NCBI GenBank assembly: GCA_047017005.1
Contig: JBKXSZ010000029.1
Coordinates: 1-13,335 of the forward strand
Source of the DNA: JBKXSZ01 sp047017005
Lineage (GTDB): Bacteria > Bacillota > Clostridia > TANB77 > CAG-508
Direction: 5' to 3'
Length of the DNA stretch: 13,335 nt
The notes beneath the pieces were generated by a model. It did no database searches. It was not told the origin of the DNA and was given only the letters and a program-made list of their open reading frames with translations. Position numbers and translations under genes: made by a program. Shown piece after piece: positions 1-7,955 of the stretch. Within the stretch, counting starts at the first letter, position 1, and each line of letters opens with the position of its first letter.

Positions 1-48
1 CATGAACCAATGAATAAGAAAAGTTTATTGGTTTTTGACTATTTCATT

Positions 49-143
49 TATTGGTTTAGTAGCGGATTTTTCACTAAATTTATATGTATTTTCCTATACT
101 TTATAGGTTTAGCGGTAATTTTTTCTAAGTTTGTATTTTCTCC
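49..143. repeat. Imperfect tandem repeat downstream of spo0A, about 53-nt period
   Basis: Two degenerate copies, at about 49-94 and 102-143, share the order TGGTTTAG/AGGTTTAG, then CGG, a T-run, CTAAATTT/CTAAGTTT and GTATTTTC, with small gaps. A further partial echo (CTAAGTTTTTC) lies at 148-158. The copies also contain AGCGG and its complement CCGCT (142-146), so weak hairpins are possible. No open frame or convincing terminator was found in 1-165, so how spo0A transcription ends is unclear. No function is assigned. Confidence 0.5.
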
Positions 144-165
144 GCTTCTAAGTTTTTCTAGTTTC

Positions 166-987
166 TTACGCACTCTTTAATTCTAAGCGTAATTTATCAG
201 CAATCATCGCGATAAATTCTGAATTCGTTGGCTTACCCTTTGCAGCAGAAACTGTATAACCAAATATATTCTCTACCGCATCGGATTGTCCCCTTCCCCA
301 TGCTACTTCTATTGCATGACGAATGGCTCTTTCTACTCTACTTGGTGTTGTATGATATTTTTGTGCTATCTCTGGGTATAGCTGTTTTGTAATTTGATTG
401 ATAACATCAATATCATTTACTACCATCATGATAGCTTCTCTTAGATATTGGTATCCTTTGATGTGTGCTGGAACACCAACTTCATGTATCATGTTGGTAA
501 CTAATGCTTCTAAATTCTTTTCATTTTTCTCTTCATTAGGAGAAAGTTCTATGTAAGGCGCCTTGATTTCTCTTGATAAGAAGTTTCCACCTTTAATTGG
601 TGTTGGTTGGAAGAATTTGATTTCTCTTATTCTCTTGATTAATAAATTGATATCAAATGGTTTTACTACGTAGTATTGCGCTCCTAAAGCAATGGCTTTT
701 TGTGTTATTTTATCTTGTCCTACCGCTGAAAGCATAATACATATTGGTTTTTTAGCTAAATGGGATTCTCCCAATTTCTCTAATATTCCAAGTCCATCTA
801 AATGGGGCATAATGACGTCTAAGATAGCTATGTCTGGTTCTGTATTTACCATCATTTCAAAAGCTTCATTTCCATCTTTAGCAACCCCTATAACTTCCAT
901 ATCTTCTTCATTTTCCAAATATCCTGTTAATGTTTTTGCAAAGTCTGCATTATCGTCTGCAATTAAAACTGTTATTTTGTCCTTCAC
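166..987 (-). CDS. spo0A: Sporulation master response regulator Spo0A
   Basis: Spo0A is the phosphorelay end-point: when phosphorylated it binds 0A boxes and controls entry into sporulation and other post-exponential genes. The 273-residue protein has a receiver domain (about 5-122) with acidic residues D11/D12, phospho-acceptor D57 in ILDVIMP, S87 and K109 in VVKPF. A linker follows, then the Spo0A-specific effector domain (about 159-271), with the conserved VGVPAHIKGYQYLR stretch and a recognition-helix region TPSRVERAIRHAIEVAWGR (214-232). Length is normal for the family and all key residues are present. The start is GTG (987-985), preceded by AGGAGGAG at a good distance. The gene has its own promoter just upstream. 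The next gene upstream is a yigZ-like gene rather than spoIVB, which is the neighbour in many spore formers. Identification is very secure. Confidence 0.97.
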   Translation of the reverse strand: MKDKITVLIADDNADFAKTLTGYLENEEDMEVIGVAKDGNEAFEMMVNTEPDIAILDVIMPHLDGLGILEKLGESHLAKKPICIMLSAVGQDKITQKAIALGAQYYVVKPFDINLLIKRIREIKFFQPTPIKGGNFLSREIKAPYIELSPNEEKNEKNLEALVTNMIHEVGVPAHIKGYQYLREAIMMVVNDIDVINQITKQLYPEIAQKYHTTPSRVERAIRHAIEVAWGRGQSDAVENIFGYTVSAAKGKPTNSEFIAMIADKLRLELKSA

Positions 988-1018
988 TTTAACTCCTCCT
1001 ATTATCTATATTTTCTGT

Positions 1019-1076
1019 AAATTCTCTGTAAAAAATTTACATTTCCGATTATAATATTAATTCAGATATTATGCAA
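1019..1076 (-). promoter_or_regulatory. spo0A promoter region: sigma-A promoter and possible sigma-H promoter
   Basis: On the minus strand, TTGCAT (1076-1071) and a perfect TATAAT (1053-1048) are separated by 17 nt, a good sigma-A promoter. Nearer the gene, CGGAAAT (1047-1041) and GAATTT (1024-1019) resemble a sigma-H promoter (AGGAWWW ... GAATWW). The 16-nt gap is slightly long and the first box has one mismatch. Known Bacillus spo0A genes carry paired sigma-A and sigma-H promoters, so the layout is plausible. No perfect 0A box (TGTCGAA) was seen here. Confidence 0.6.
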
Positions 1077-1116
1077 TAGTTTTCTGGAAATTTTTTCAAT
1101 TTTTCTTAGTTTTGCT

Positions 1117-1226
1117 TTACATTTCAATATTTACGTCAATATATTTTTGTCCTTTTATCTCATATTTTAAAATTTCGAAGTTTAAATTGTACTTTTTTAT
1201 CGAAAAAAGTTCTTTCTTTTTTTTTT
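1117..1226 (-). other. Alternative (probably ancestral) C-terminus of the YigZ-like protein after a one-base shift
   Basis: Minus-strand A10 (1226-1217) lies late in the yigZ-like gene. If one A is skipped, the frame continues for 32 more codons to a TAA at 1119-1117, reading KELFSIKKYN and ending in GQKYIDVNIEM. The rebuilt protein would be 212 residues, close to the usual family length, against 198 for the literal frame. The extension ends before the spo0A -35 box. It could reflect a sequencing indel, a real mutation, or transcriptional slippage on the A-run. Confidence 0.6.
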
Positions 1227-1756
1227 GGTATTTCTATTTGATATTTTACATTGTCTAAATATTCTACTTTATCTATTTTTATTTTTTCTTGCTTGCAAAA
1301 ATATTGAAATTTACTGTTATCGGAATATGGAATTTCTAATACCACTTCTAATCCCGCTTCCTTTTCTATCTTTTCTGCTTGTAGTATTGCCTTTAAAGTA
1401 GCATCTGTATAGGCTCTTACCAATCCACCTGTTCCTAATAAAATACCACCAAAATAGCGAGTTACTACTACTAATACGTTACATAGTTCATTTTTAGAAA
1501 GAATATTTAGCATCGGTGCTCCCGCTGTTCCAGAAGGTTCTCCATCATCACTACATCTTTCTAAAATGTGTTCCTCTTCTATGACACGATAAGCAAAGCA
1601 ATGGTGTCTTGCATCTGCATATTTCTTCTTTATTTCCGCTATTTTCTCTTCCGCCTCTTCTTTTCCATTCACCGCCATGCAATCTGCAATAAAACGTGAC
1701 TTTTTTTCTTGTATTTCTGCTGAAACCGATTCCTTTATCCCTTGAAATCTTTCCAC
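1160..1756 (-). CDS. YigZ/IMPACT-family protein, C-terminus probably frameshifted
   Basis: This is a member of the UPF0029/IMPACT family (YigZ of E. coli, YvyE of Bacillus), conserved cytoplasmic proteins linked to translation but not well defined biochemically. The 198-residue literal product has the N-terminal domain with hallmark SDDGEPSGTAGAP (69-81) and VVTRYFGGILLGTGGLVRAY (97-116), then the small ferredoxin-like C-terminal domain (about 135 on). The start is GTG (1756-1754) behind AGGAGG. The gene begins 16 nt after the flavoprotein stop, so the two are probably co-transcribed. The last 18 residues do not look like the family end; skipping one base in the A10 run at 1226-1217 restores a 212-residue protein ending at 1117. 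Family assignment is secure; the true C-terminus is uncertain. Confidence 0.9.
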   Translation of the reverse strand: MERFQGIKESVSAEIQEKKSRFIADCMAVNGKEEAEEKIAEIKKKYADARHHCFAYRVIEEEHILERCSDDGEPSGTAGAPMLNILSKNELCNVLVVVTRYFGGILLGTGGLVRAYTDATLKAILQAEKIEKEAGLEVVLEIPYSDNSKFQYFCKQEKIKIDKVEYLDNVKYQIEIPKKKERTFFDKKVQFKLRNFKI

Positions 1757-1772
1757 TTTTTCCTCCTAGTAT

Positions 1773-3021
1773 CTAGTTTCTTCCTGCACAATATCCCGTT
1801 GAATAGGCAATTTGTAAATTAAATCCACCCGTATAGGCATCTACATCAATTATCTCTCCTGCAAAATATAGCCCTTGTATTAACTTGGATTCCATTGTCT
1901 TAGGATTAATCTCTTTAATTTGAACTCCACCACTTGTAATAATTGCTTCTTCAATCGGTCTAAAATTGCAAATATGAATATCCAATTCTTTTAGTATCTT
2001 ACCCAAGTTTCTTCTCTCTTCTTTTGTAATTCCATTCACTGGCTTATCTTCTGTAATACCGGATAATTGAATTACTGGTTCTATTAATTTTTGAGGAAGT
2101 AAATGTGATAAACTATTCTTAAATTGCTTATTCTTTGCTTCTTGAAAATCTTTTCGAATGCGTAAATCTAATTTTTCCATTGTTAAAGCTGGTTTTAAAT
2201 CTATTGTTAAAATGATCTGTTTTTGTTTCATTTTTCTTTCTACTTCTGGGTAGCGAAGTAGATGTGCTGCCCCACTTAAGATCATAGGTCCAGATACTCC
2301 AAAATGGGTAAACATCATTTCTCCAAAGTCTTCATAAATAACTTTATTTTTCTCTTTATCCTTTATCTTTATTTCTGTATTTTTCAAGCTAAGCCCTTGC
2401 AATCTTTTACAAAATTCTTTTTCATATGCCTCCATAGGAATTAAAGAACCTTTTAAAGGAGCAATGGTATGCCCTACTTTTTTTGCTAATGCATAACCAT
2501 CACCAGTAGAACCAGTTTGTGGATAACTCTTTCCTCCTGTTGCTAATATTACTTTATCTGCTTTTAAAATAGTATCATCTTCTAATTTTACTCCTAGTAT
2601 TTTATTCTCTTCTACAAAAAGCTCCGTTACTCTTGTTTCATATTTTACTTCAATCCCCAGCTCTTTTATTTTCTTTGTAAAACAATGAAGTACATCTACC
2701 GATTTATCGGTAACAGGAAAAATACGATTTCCTCTTTCCTGCTTTACCTGTAATCCTTGCTTTTCTAAGAACAATAAAATATCCTCATTCGTATAGTTTT
2801 GAAAAGCACTGTATAGAAATCTACCATTGCCTGGTATGTTTTTTATAAATTCTTCTATTGGTAAGCTACTTGTAATATTACATCTTCCTTTTCCCGTAAT
2901 TAGTAACTTCCTACCGAAGAGAATTCATCTTTTCTAATAAAATAACTTCATTTCCCGCTTCTTTTGCTGTAATAGCAGCAACCATTCCAGCAGGACCTCC
3001 TCCAACCACAATTACTTTCAT
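1773..3021 (-). pseudogene. BaiN/HI0933-family FAD-dependent oxidoreductase, broken by one inserted base
   Basis: This is a flavoprotein of the HI0933/BaiN family (often called NAD(P)/FAD-dependent or aminoacetone oxidase family); substrates are uncertain. From ATG 3021-3019, with AAGGG 7 nt upstream, the frame gives a Rossmann FAD motif (VVGGGPAGM, residues 5-13) and reads to ...EKMNSL, where TAG follows. Dropping the single base at 2916 restores GRKLLITGKGRCN, the conserved family motif, and joins the 380 remaining residues to make about 415, normal for the family. The second part holds ILATGGKSYPQTGSTGDGY and a C-terminal FAGEIIDVDAYTGGFN flavin motif. As written, only the part from 2774 (TTG) leftwards is a long open frame, and it would lack FAD binding. 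The gene sits between the YnbB-like and YigZ-like genes in one operon. A sequencing error or a real null mutation are both possible. Confidence 0.88.
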
Positions 3022-3040
3022 GATTCATCCCTTCTTATTT

Positions 3041-3070
3041 AAAGTAGGGTACGCAGTTGTACCCTATTTT
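3041..3070. terminator. Hairpin overlapping the stop of the YnbB-like gene
   Basis: TAGGGTAC (3045-3052) and GTACCCTA (3059-3066) form a perfect 8-bp stem with a 6-nt loop. The TAG stop codon of the upstream gene is part of the stem. On the minus strand the following tract is only CTTTAAAT, so termination there may be partial; on the plus strand the stem extends and is followed by TTTTT. It lies within an apparent operon and may tune read-through or mRNA stability. Confidence 0.55.
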
Positions 3071-4311
3071 TGCATGTTTTGAATTGCTTTTAATACTCCT
3101 AGCTTTCCATATTCATAGGTTAATCCCCCTTGCATATATGCTGTATATGGTGCTCTTAATGGCCCATCACATGAAAGTTCTCCTGTTGCACCAGAAGTAA
3201 AGGTACCTGCCGCCATAATAACTTTATCTGCATATCCTGCCATATCTGCTGGTTCTGGTATAACATCCGAATCAATTGGAGAGCCCATTTGAATTCCTTG
3301 GCAATATTTAATTAATTTATCTGCTTGTCCTAATTCTATTTTTTGTACAATATCAGAACGCTCCTCATCGTATTTAGGAGATACTTGGTATCCTAGTCTT
3401 TCTAACATTCTACTTGCAAATACGGCTGTTTTTACGCAACTATTAGTAACTCTTGGTGCAAAGAATAGTCCCTTTAATACTTGTTTGTTATAGTCAAAAG
3501 AAGGTCCCTCTTCTCTTCCTGTTCCAGGAGCTACTAGTCTTTCTCCTGCAAGTTCTATCATTTCTTTTGTTCCTGCGATGTATGCTCCTGTCTCTGCAAT
3601 TCCACCACCAATATTTTTCATCATAGATCCTACCATTAAGTCTGCTCCAAAATTTGTTGGTTCCTTTATTCCTGTAAATTCTCCATAACAATCATCTACC
3701 ATTACTAATTGTTTTGGATTTATTTTTTTAATTTGCTTAATTACTTTTTCAATTTTATCTAGAGTCAATGTCTTTCTCGTAGAATATCCACAAGAACGTT
3801 GGATTTCTATTAGTTTTACATTTCCTTCTTTTAGTCTTTGCGCAATTTTTTCATAATCAAAATCATTGTCTAATAAATCAATTTGCTCATATTTTACACC
3901 AAAAGCTTTTAAAGAACTTGGATTTTCTTCGATTCCAATTACCTCACATAAAGTATCATAAGGTCTTCCAGATATAGATAGTAAAGTATCCCCTGGTCTT
4001 AAGGCAGCAAATAGGGCTACCGTTAATGCATGGGTTCCAGACATAAATTGATTACGTACTAATGCATCTTCTGCACCAAATACATTTGCAAAAACAGCTT
4101 CTACTTTATCTCTTGATGGGTCCCATAAGCCATATCCATTGGTTCCTGTTAAAGTAGACTCGCTTACCCCCGCTTCTTGGAAAGCTTTTAATACTTTAGC
4201 AGAGTTATATTCACATATTTCATCTAATTTTGTGAAAACAGGTTTGATCTCTTCTTCTACTTCTTTTGCTAATTTTTCTAATTCTTCACTTATTCCTAAT
4301 ATTTGATACAT
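3064..4311 (-). CDS. YnbB/methionine-gamma-lyase-family PLP-dependent protein
   Basis: This belongs to the Met_gamma_lyase family (YnbB of Bacillus, sometimes labelled aluminium-resistance protein), fold-type I pyridoxal-phosphate enzymes related to cystathionine/methionine gamma-lyases. The true substrate is not established. Numbered from the chosen start, the protein has 415 residues, full family length. A phosphate/cofactor-binding turn MSGTHAL lies near 90-96, the aspartate pair of VMVDDCYGEF near 206-207, and the likely Schiff-base lysine K232 in VGSMMKNIGGG. ATG 4311-4309 was chosen because AAGG of the ribosome site lies about 9 nt upstream; the ATG nine bases earlier (4320) overlaps that site. 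The gene is first in an operon with a sigma-A promoter at 4386-4358, followed by the flavoprotein and YigZ-like genes. Family assignment is very sure, activity is inferred. Confidence 0.93.
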   Translation of the reverse strand: MYQILGISEELEKLAKEVEEEIKPVFTKLDEICEYNSAKVLKAFQEAGVSESTLTGTNGYGLWDPSRDKVEAVFANVFGAEDALVRNQFMSGTHALTVALFAALRPGDTLLSISGRPYDTLCEVIGIEENPSSLKAFGVKYEQIDLLDNDFDYEKIAQRLKEGNVKLIEIQRSCGYSTRKTLTLDKIEKVIKQIKKINPKQLVMVDDCYGEFTGIKEPTNFGADLMVGSMMKNIGGGIAETGAYIAGTKEMIELAGERLVAPGTGREEGPSFDYNKQVLKGLFFAPRVTNSCVKTAVFASRMLERLGYQVSPKYDEERSDIVQKIELGQADKLIKYCQGIQMGSPIDSDVIPEPADMAGYADKVIMAAGTFTSGATGELSCDGPLRAPYTAYMQGGLTYEYGKLGVLKAIQNMQK

Positions 4312-4357
4312 TCTTCTCATCCTTCTTCTTTTTTATTTACTTCTTCGCTGTTTTTTG

Positions 4358-4386
4358 ATTATATCAATTTTTACTCTTTAATTCAA
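4358..4386 (-). promoter_or_regulatory. Sigma-A promoter of the ynbB-like operon
   Basis: TTGAAT (4386-4381), a 17-nt spacer and perfect TATAAT (4363-4358), with TG one base before the -10 (extended -10). It lies about 47 nt before the chosen ATG and is the only good promoter seen ahead of the three-gene unit. Confidence 0.75.
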
Positions 4387-4457
4387 GTTTTACCATGAAA
4401 TTCTCTGTTTTTTGTCTTTCCCTTCCTTTTATTCCTTTTTCTTCCTATGGTATTTAC

Positions 4458-4493
4458 AAGAAGAGCACTAGATTTTCATCTAATGCTCTTCTT
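4458..4493 (-). terminator. Terminator after the WG-repeat gene
   Basis: On the minus strand AAGAAGAGCATTAGA and TCTAGTGCTCTTCTT form a 15-bp stem with one G-U pair and a 6-nt loop, starting 5 nt after the WG-repeat stop. The 3' arm is U-rich but no long U-run follows it. On the plus strand the stem is followed by ATTTTTATT. Confidence 0.75.
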
Positions 4494-4497
4494 ATTT

Positions 4498-6360
4498 TTA
4501 TTCTGCTGTATCTTCTGGCATTTGTTCATTGCCTACATCATCTATCACGTCTATTGGTACTTGCTCTTGTTCTTTTATCTCATCTGTATAGAAAACATCT
4601 CCATAGTATACACGATAATATTTTCCAATGAAGTCTGGTTCTTCTGTACTTTGAATAATGTAGGTTGGCTCTATTATAATTTGTCCATCACTATTGATTA
4701 CTCCCCATTTTCCATCTTTTTGTATACCTGCAAATCCATATTGATTAAATTCGGTTACTCTATCATATACGTAATTAATCTTTACATTTCCATCTTTATC
4801 AACAAATCCCCATTTTCCATCTTGTTCTTTTGAGTATACTTTGTTATTTGTATATACATCAATATTACTAATCTCTTTTCCTTCGGTTTCAAAATATTTT
4901 GTTCCGTCTTTTGAGAATACTTTGATGTATTTTTCACTTGGAACAATGGTAGCATCGGTAATAGAAGCTACTTGTTTTAATTCTCTTGAGTATAGATCGG
5001 TAGTGTTGGTTTCTTGTATCTGCATTTCGATAATGTGTGTATTTGGTATTTTTTGTGCTACATCATATTTTAATTCAATAATAACTTTTCCTTTGTCATC
5101 CATTATTCCTAGTTTTAAGTCTTTGTTACATACAATAAAGTAGTTATCAAATGCATATTCAATATACATATACTCGTTTGGTATGATAACATTTCCATCT
5201 TTATCCGCTACTCCATAGTCCACTTCGTTATGGATCGTGATATAGTAGTTTTCGTTATCGGTTGGTAGCATCGTTTGATATTTTGCACTGTCCTGTTTTT
5301 CTCCTGCTGCATTGTATAGTGTTTTTTCTTCTCCTTTGGTTGCTTGGATATATACTCCTTCAAAAGAAATTGCATCATAATCTGTTGGAAGTACTTGTTT
5401 TCCCTCTTTATTGATTACGCCATAAGAAGTACCCTTTTCTACCACAAATAAATTACTAACATCATTGTATTCAATTTCTTGATACATATAGTCTGTTATA
5501 TTTTTGTCATCTTTAATAATTGCACATTGTCCATTTTTAGAAGCAATTAAATATCTTCCTTCTTTTTCCTTAATTTCTGTTACACGGTAAATAGAATCAT
5601 ATTCTGGTTTTAAAATTACTCTTCCCCTATTGGATATATATCCATAGCGCATTCCTTCATCTGTTTTATTTCCTACAATATAACCAGATGATTTATATCC
5701 TTTTTCTTCATCATAGTAGTTATCACCATCAATAGAGTCATATTGAATGTCTACTAACTTTGTTCCTTTCATGTTGATAACACCATATTTACCGTCTTTT
5801 TTTACTATCATTTCCCCTTCTTTGTGGGAAATATTATCTATTTCATCATATATTGGTTTTACTACTACTTTTCCATTATAATCGATTAAACCATACTTAC
5901 CACCCTGCTCAAAGCGTAATACGCTTTTTTCATATGGTACATCACTTACGATATCTTTTATTTGGATAGGTGATACCTGGTTATATTCTGTAAATATTGT
6001 TTCATTTTTATCATTTAATACTTTTGGTGCTTTCTTATCATCTTCTGCGTTATAATCTTCGATACAAATGAAAACAGCTTTTGTTGGATTTGGTATTTTT
6101 ATACTATCATATTTAGGTTCAATTAAAATGTTTCCTTTGGTATCAATAACTCCCATCTTGTCATTTTTGTATAGTAAGTAATAGTTAAAGCTTGTTATTT
6201 TTTCTACTTTATAATCTCTTTGTATGTTTTGGAAAATTATAATTCCTGCAATTGTTACAATTGCAAGCACTACGATAATTGTTGCAATAATTGCTACTTT
6301 TTTACTAGTTGCCATTGGCGTCTTTACTTTTTCTTTTTTTGTTTTGTTTTCTTGTTTCAT
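4498..6360 (-). CDS. Membrane-anchored WG-repeat (KWG) protein
   Basis: The product is 620 residues. A lysine-rich cytoplasmic tail (1-21) leads into one hydrophobic segment (about 22-44) with no clear cleavage site, so the large C-terminal part should be outside the membrane. That part carries roughly ten WG-type repeats of the form yGvId..Gk.vi.p.YD.I, for example near 68-87, 155-174, 191-210, 238-257, 312-331, 381-400, 416-435, 516-534 and 551-567. Some middle repeats are degenerate. The C-terminal tail (about 590-620) is acidic. WG repeats usually build protein-binding scaffolds, and no enzymatic motif is visible. The start ATG at 6360 has AAAGGA 9 nt upstream; a second Met at residue 16 is possible. 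It lies 27 nt after the CNNM-family gene and shares its promoter. The specific role is unknown. Confidence 0.88.
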   Translation of the reverse strand: MKQENKTKKEKVKTPMATSKKVAIIATIIVVLAIVTIAGIIIFQNIQRDYKVEKITSFNYYLLYKNDKMGVIDTKGNILIEPKYDSIKIPNPTKAVFICIEDYNAEDDKKAPKVLNDKNETIFTEYNQVSPIQIKDIVSDVPYEKSVLRFEQGGKYGLIDYNGKVVVKPIYDEIDNISHKEGEMIVKKDGKYGVINMKGTKLVDIQYDSIDGDNYYDEEKGYKSSGYIVGNKTDEGMRYGYISNRGRVILKPEYDSIYRVTEIKEKEGRYLIASKNGQCAIIKDDKNITDYMYQEIEYNDVSNLFVVEKGTSYGVINKEGKQVLPTDYDAISFEGVYIQATKGEEKTLYNAAGEKQDSAKYQTMLPTDNENYYITIHNEVDYGVADKDGNVIIPNEYMYIEYAFDNYFIVCNKDLKLGIMDDKGKVIIELKYDVAQKIPNTHIIEMQIQETNTTDLYSRELKQVASITDATIVPSEKYIKVFSKDGTKYFETEGKEISNIDVYTNNKVYSKEQDGKWGFVDKDGNVKINYVYDRVTEFNQYGFAGIQKDGKWGVINSDGQIIIEPTYIIQSTEEPDFIGKYYRVYYGDVFYTDEIKEQEQVPIDVIDDVGNEQMPEDTAE

Positions 6361-6387
6361 CCTACCAAATCCTTTCCTCTTTTGTTT

Positions 6388-7719
6388 TTATTTATCCCCT
6401 TTTATTTTCTCTTCTTGCTTTTCTTGATTTAATATTTTACAAGCTTTTACCCAAAGAATTCTTTTGTCTTCATATTCTTCTACTTTATAGATAGCTTCTT
6501 TGGCTTCGACAGTTGGTTTTTCAGAATCTTCTGGTATTCTTCCTAATTCTTCTTGTAGATATCCAGATAAAGTTTCATAGTCTCCATCTGGTATATCTAT
6601 TCCCAATATTTTTTTCACTTCATAGATTGGCAAACTTCCACTTAGCATATAGGTTGTTTCATCTATTTTTTCATATTCGTGTTCCATTTCATCATATTCA
6701 TCATAGATGTTTCCTACTAACTCTTCTAAGATATCTTCCATGGTGACAAGTCCTGCTGTTCCTCCATATTCATCTACAATAATTGCCATTTGTTTTTTGT
6801 TCTTCTGAAGTTCTTTAAAGAGTTCATTTATCATTTTGCTTTGTGGTACAAACATAATATCTTTAATATAGTTTTTTATCTTACTTGTTTTTTTTCCGAT
6901 ATTTTTTAGTACATCTTTTACATATAAGACACCTTTGATATCATCAATCGTTTCATCATAGACTGGTATCCTACTATATTTATATTTCTCATCGACTAAT
7001 TCCTCTAGTAATTCGCTAATTGTTGTATTCATGTCAACAGCAAAGATTTCTGTTCGGTGTGTCATTATTTCAGATACGGTTCTATCATTAAATTCAAATA
7101 CATTATTAATCAGTTCTTTTTCATCTTCTGCGATAGTTCCTTTTTCTTCTCCCTGGTCTACCATCATTCGAATTTCTTCTTCTGTTACAATTTCTTCTTC
7201 ATTTTCTCCTACTCCGAATAGTTTAGAAACCAAATTGGTAGAAGCTGTTAATAGCTTTACGAAAGGTGCTGTAATGACAGAAATTGTTTTAATAACACCA
7301 ATCGTATTAAAAGATATTTTTTCATAATGTTTCATTGCAAGACGTTTTGGTACTAATTCGCCAAATACTAAGGTGAAGAAAGATAAAATAATCGTAATGA
7401 TGACGATGGAAATTCCTCTCCAAATATCGGTGCTAATCATAGGAATTGCTTGATTTAAAACAGGCGCTAATTTATCTGCAAAGGCATCGGATGCAAAGGC
7501 ACTTGATAAAAATCCTGCTAAAGTAATTCCTATTTGTATAGTTGCTAAAAACTTACTAGGGTTTTTTAACATTTTTTCAATTTGCTTTGCTTTTTTGTTT
7601 CCCTCTTTTGCTAACTTTCCTACTTTCGCATCATTTAAGGAAATAAAGGCAATCTCTGTTGCGGCGAAATAGGCATTCAGCAAGATTAAGATTGCTAAAA
7701 CGATCAGTTGTGAAATCAT
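6388..7719 (-). CDS. CNNM/CorC-type CBS-domain membrane protein (hemolysin C family)
   Basis: This is a CNNM-family integral membrane protein of the kind tied to Mg2+ (or other divalent cation) efflux; many are annotated hemolysin. From the chosen start it has 443 residues. The CNNM/DUF21 transmembrane domain (1 to about 180) contains the YFAATEIAF helix and the hallmark FGELVPKRLA (119-128). Two CBS domains follow (about 214-272 and 283-340, with MAIIVDEYGGTAGLVTMEDI at 311-330), then the CorC_HlyC domain (about 355-428). The frame is open up to 7806, but that stretch overlaps the promoter; with -10 at 7783-7778, the first usable internal start is ATG 7719-7717 (MISQLIV). Its ribosome site (AGAAGGGAAG) is rather distant, so the exact start is moderately sure. 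It is the first gene of a unit with the WG-repeat protein. Confidence 0.93.
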   Translation of the reverse strand: MISQLIVLAILILLNAYFAATEIAFISLNDAKVGKLAKEGNKKAKQIEKMLKNPSKFLATIQIGITLAGFLSSAFASDAFADKLAPVLNQAIPMISTDIWRGISIVIITIILSFFTLVFGELVPKRLAMKHYEKISFNTIGVIKTISVITAPFVKLLTASTNLVSKLFGVGENEEEIVTEEEIRMMVDQGEEKGTIAEDEKELINNVFEFNDRTVSEIMTHRTEIFAVDMNTTISELLEELVDEKYKYSRIPVYDETIDDIKGVLYVKDVLKNIGKKTSKIKNYIKDIMFVPQSKMINELFKELQKNKKQMAIIVDEYGGTAGLVTMEDILEELVGNIYDEYDEMEHEYEKIDETTYMLSGSLPIYEVKKILGIDIPDGDYETLSGYLQEELGRIPEDSEKPTVEAKEAIYKVEEYEDKRILWVKACKILNQEKQEEKIKGDK

Positions 7720-7777
7720 TATTTTGGTTTCAACTTCCCTTCTTTTTATACTTTGATTTATATTATTTCTCATGATA

Positions 7778-7806
7778 ATTATATAGTTTCTAATGCAGGA
7801 TGTCAA
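7778..7806 (-). promoter_or_regulatory. Consensus sigma-A promoter of the CNNM-WG operon
   Basis: Perfect TTGACA (7806-7801), a 17-nt spacer and perfect TATAAT (7783-7778). Transcription would begin near 7771, leaving a 5' leader of about 50 nt before ATG 7719. It overlaps the upstream part of the open frame, which is the reason for trimming that frame. Confidence 0.85.
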
Positions 7807-7843
7807 TCAAATTTCTTTGGTATTTTGATGTTATTTGTTGGAA

Positions 7844-7881
7844 AAAATACTAGTAAGTTTTCTCCTTCTTACTAGTATTTT
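7844..7881. terminator. Strong terminator after the sortase-adhesin operon
   Basis: AAAATACTAGTAAG (7844-7857) and CTTACTAGTATTTT (7868-7881) form a perfect 14-bp stem with a 10-nt loop. On the minus strand the 3' arm runs into T6. The plus strand also ends in T-rich sequence, so it could act in both directions. It separates the adhesin gene from the CNNM promoter. Confidence 0.9.
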
Positions 7882-7955
7882 CTTTTTCTTTTTTTCTTAT
7901 TCTTTTCTTCTTTATTTCTTATAATCTTGTGCCACTTTTTTCTATTTTTATACTT

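Noticed and set aside
692..1054. Plus-strand open frame opposite spo0A
   Set aside because: Antisense to a well-conserved gene, covers its promoter, and shows no recognisable protein features.
4395..4833. Plus-strand open frames opposite the WG-repeat gene and its terminator
   Set aside because: They are low-complexity Phe/Leu/Tyr/Ser/His-rich shadows of an A-rich gene, cross the terminator hairpin and have no ribosome site.
6505..6511. TTCGACA, a perfect 0A-box heptamer
   Set aside because: It lies inside the CNNM coding region, far from a promoter; one 7-mer is expected by chance in a window of this size.
7720..7806. N-terminal extension of the CNNM-family frame (29 codons)
   Set aside because: It overlaps a perfect TTGACA-N17-TATAAT promoter and would be mostly outside the mRNA; family proteins start at the first membrane helix.
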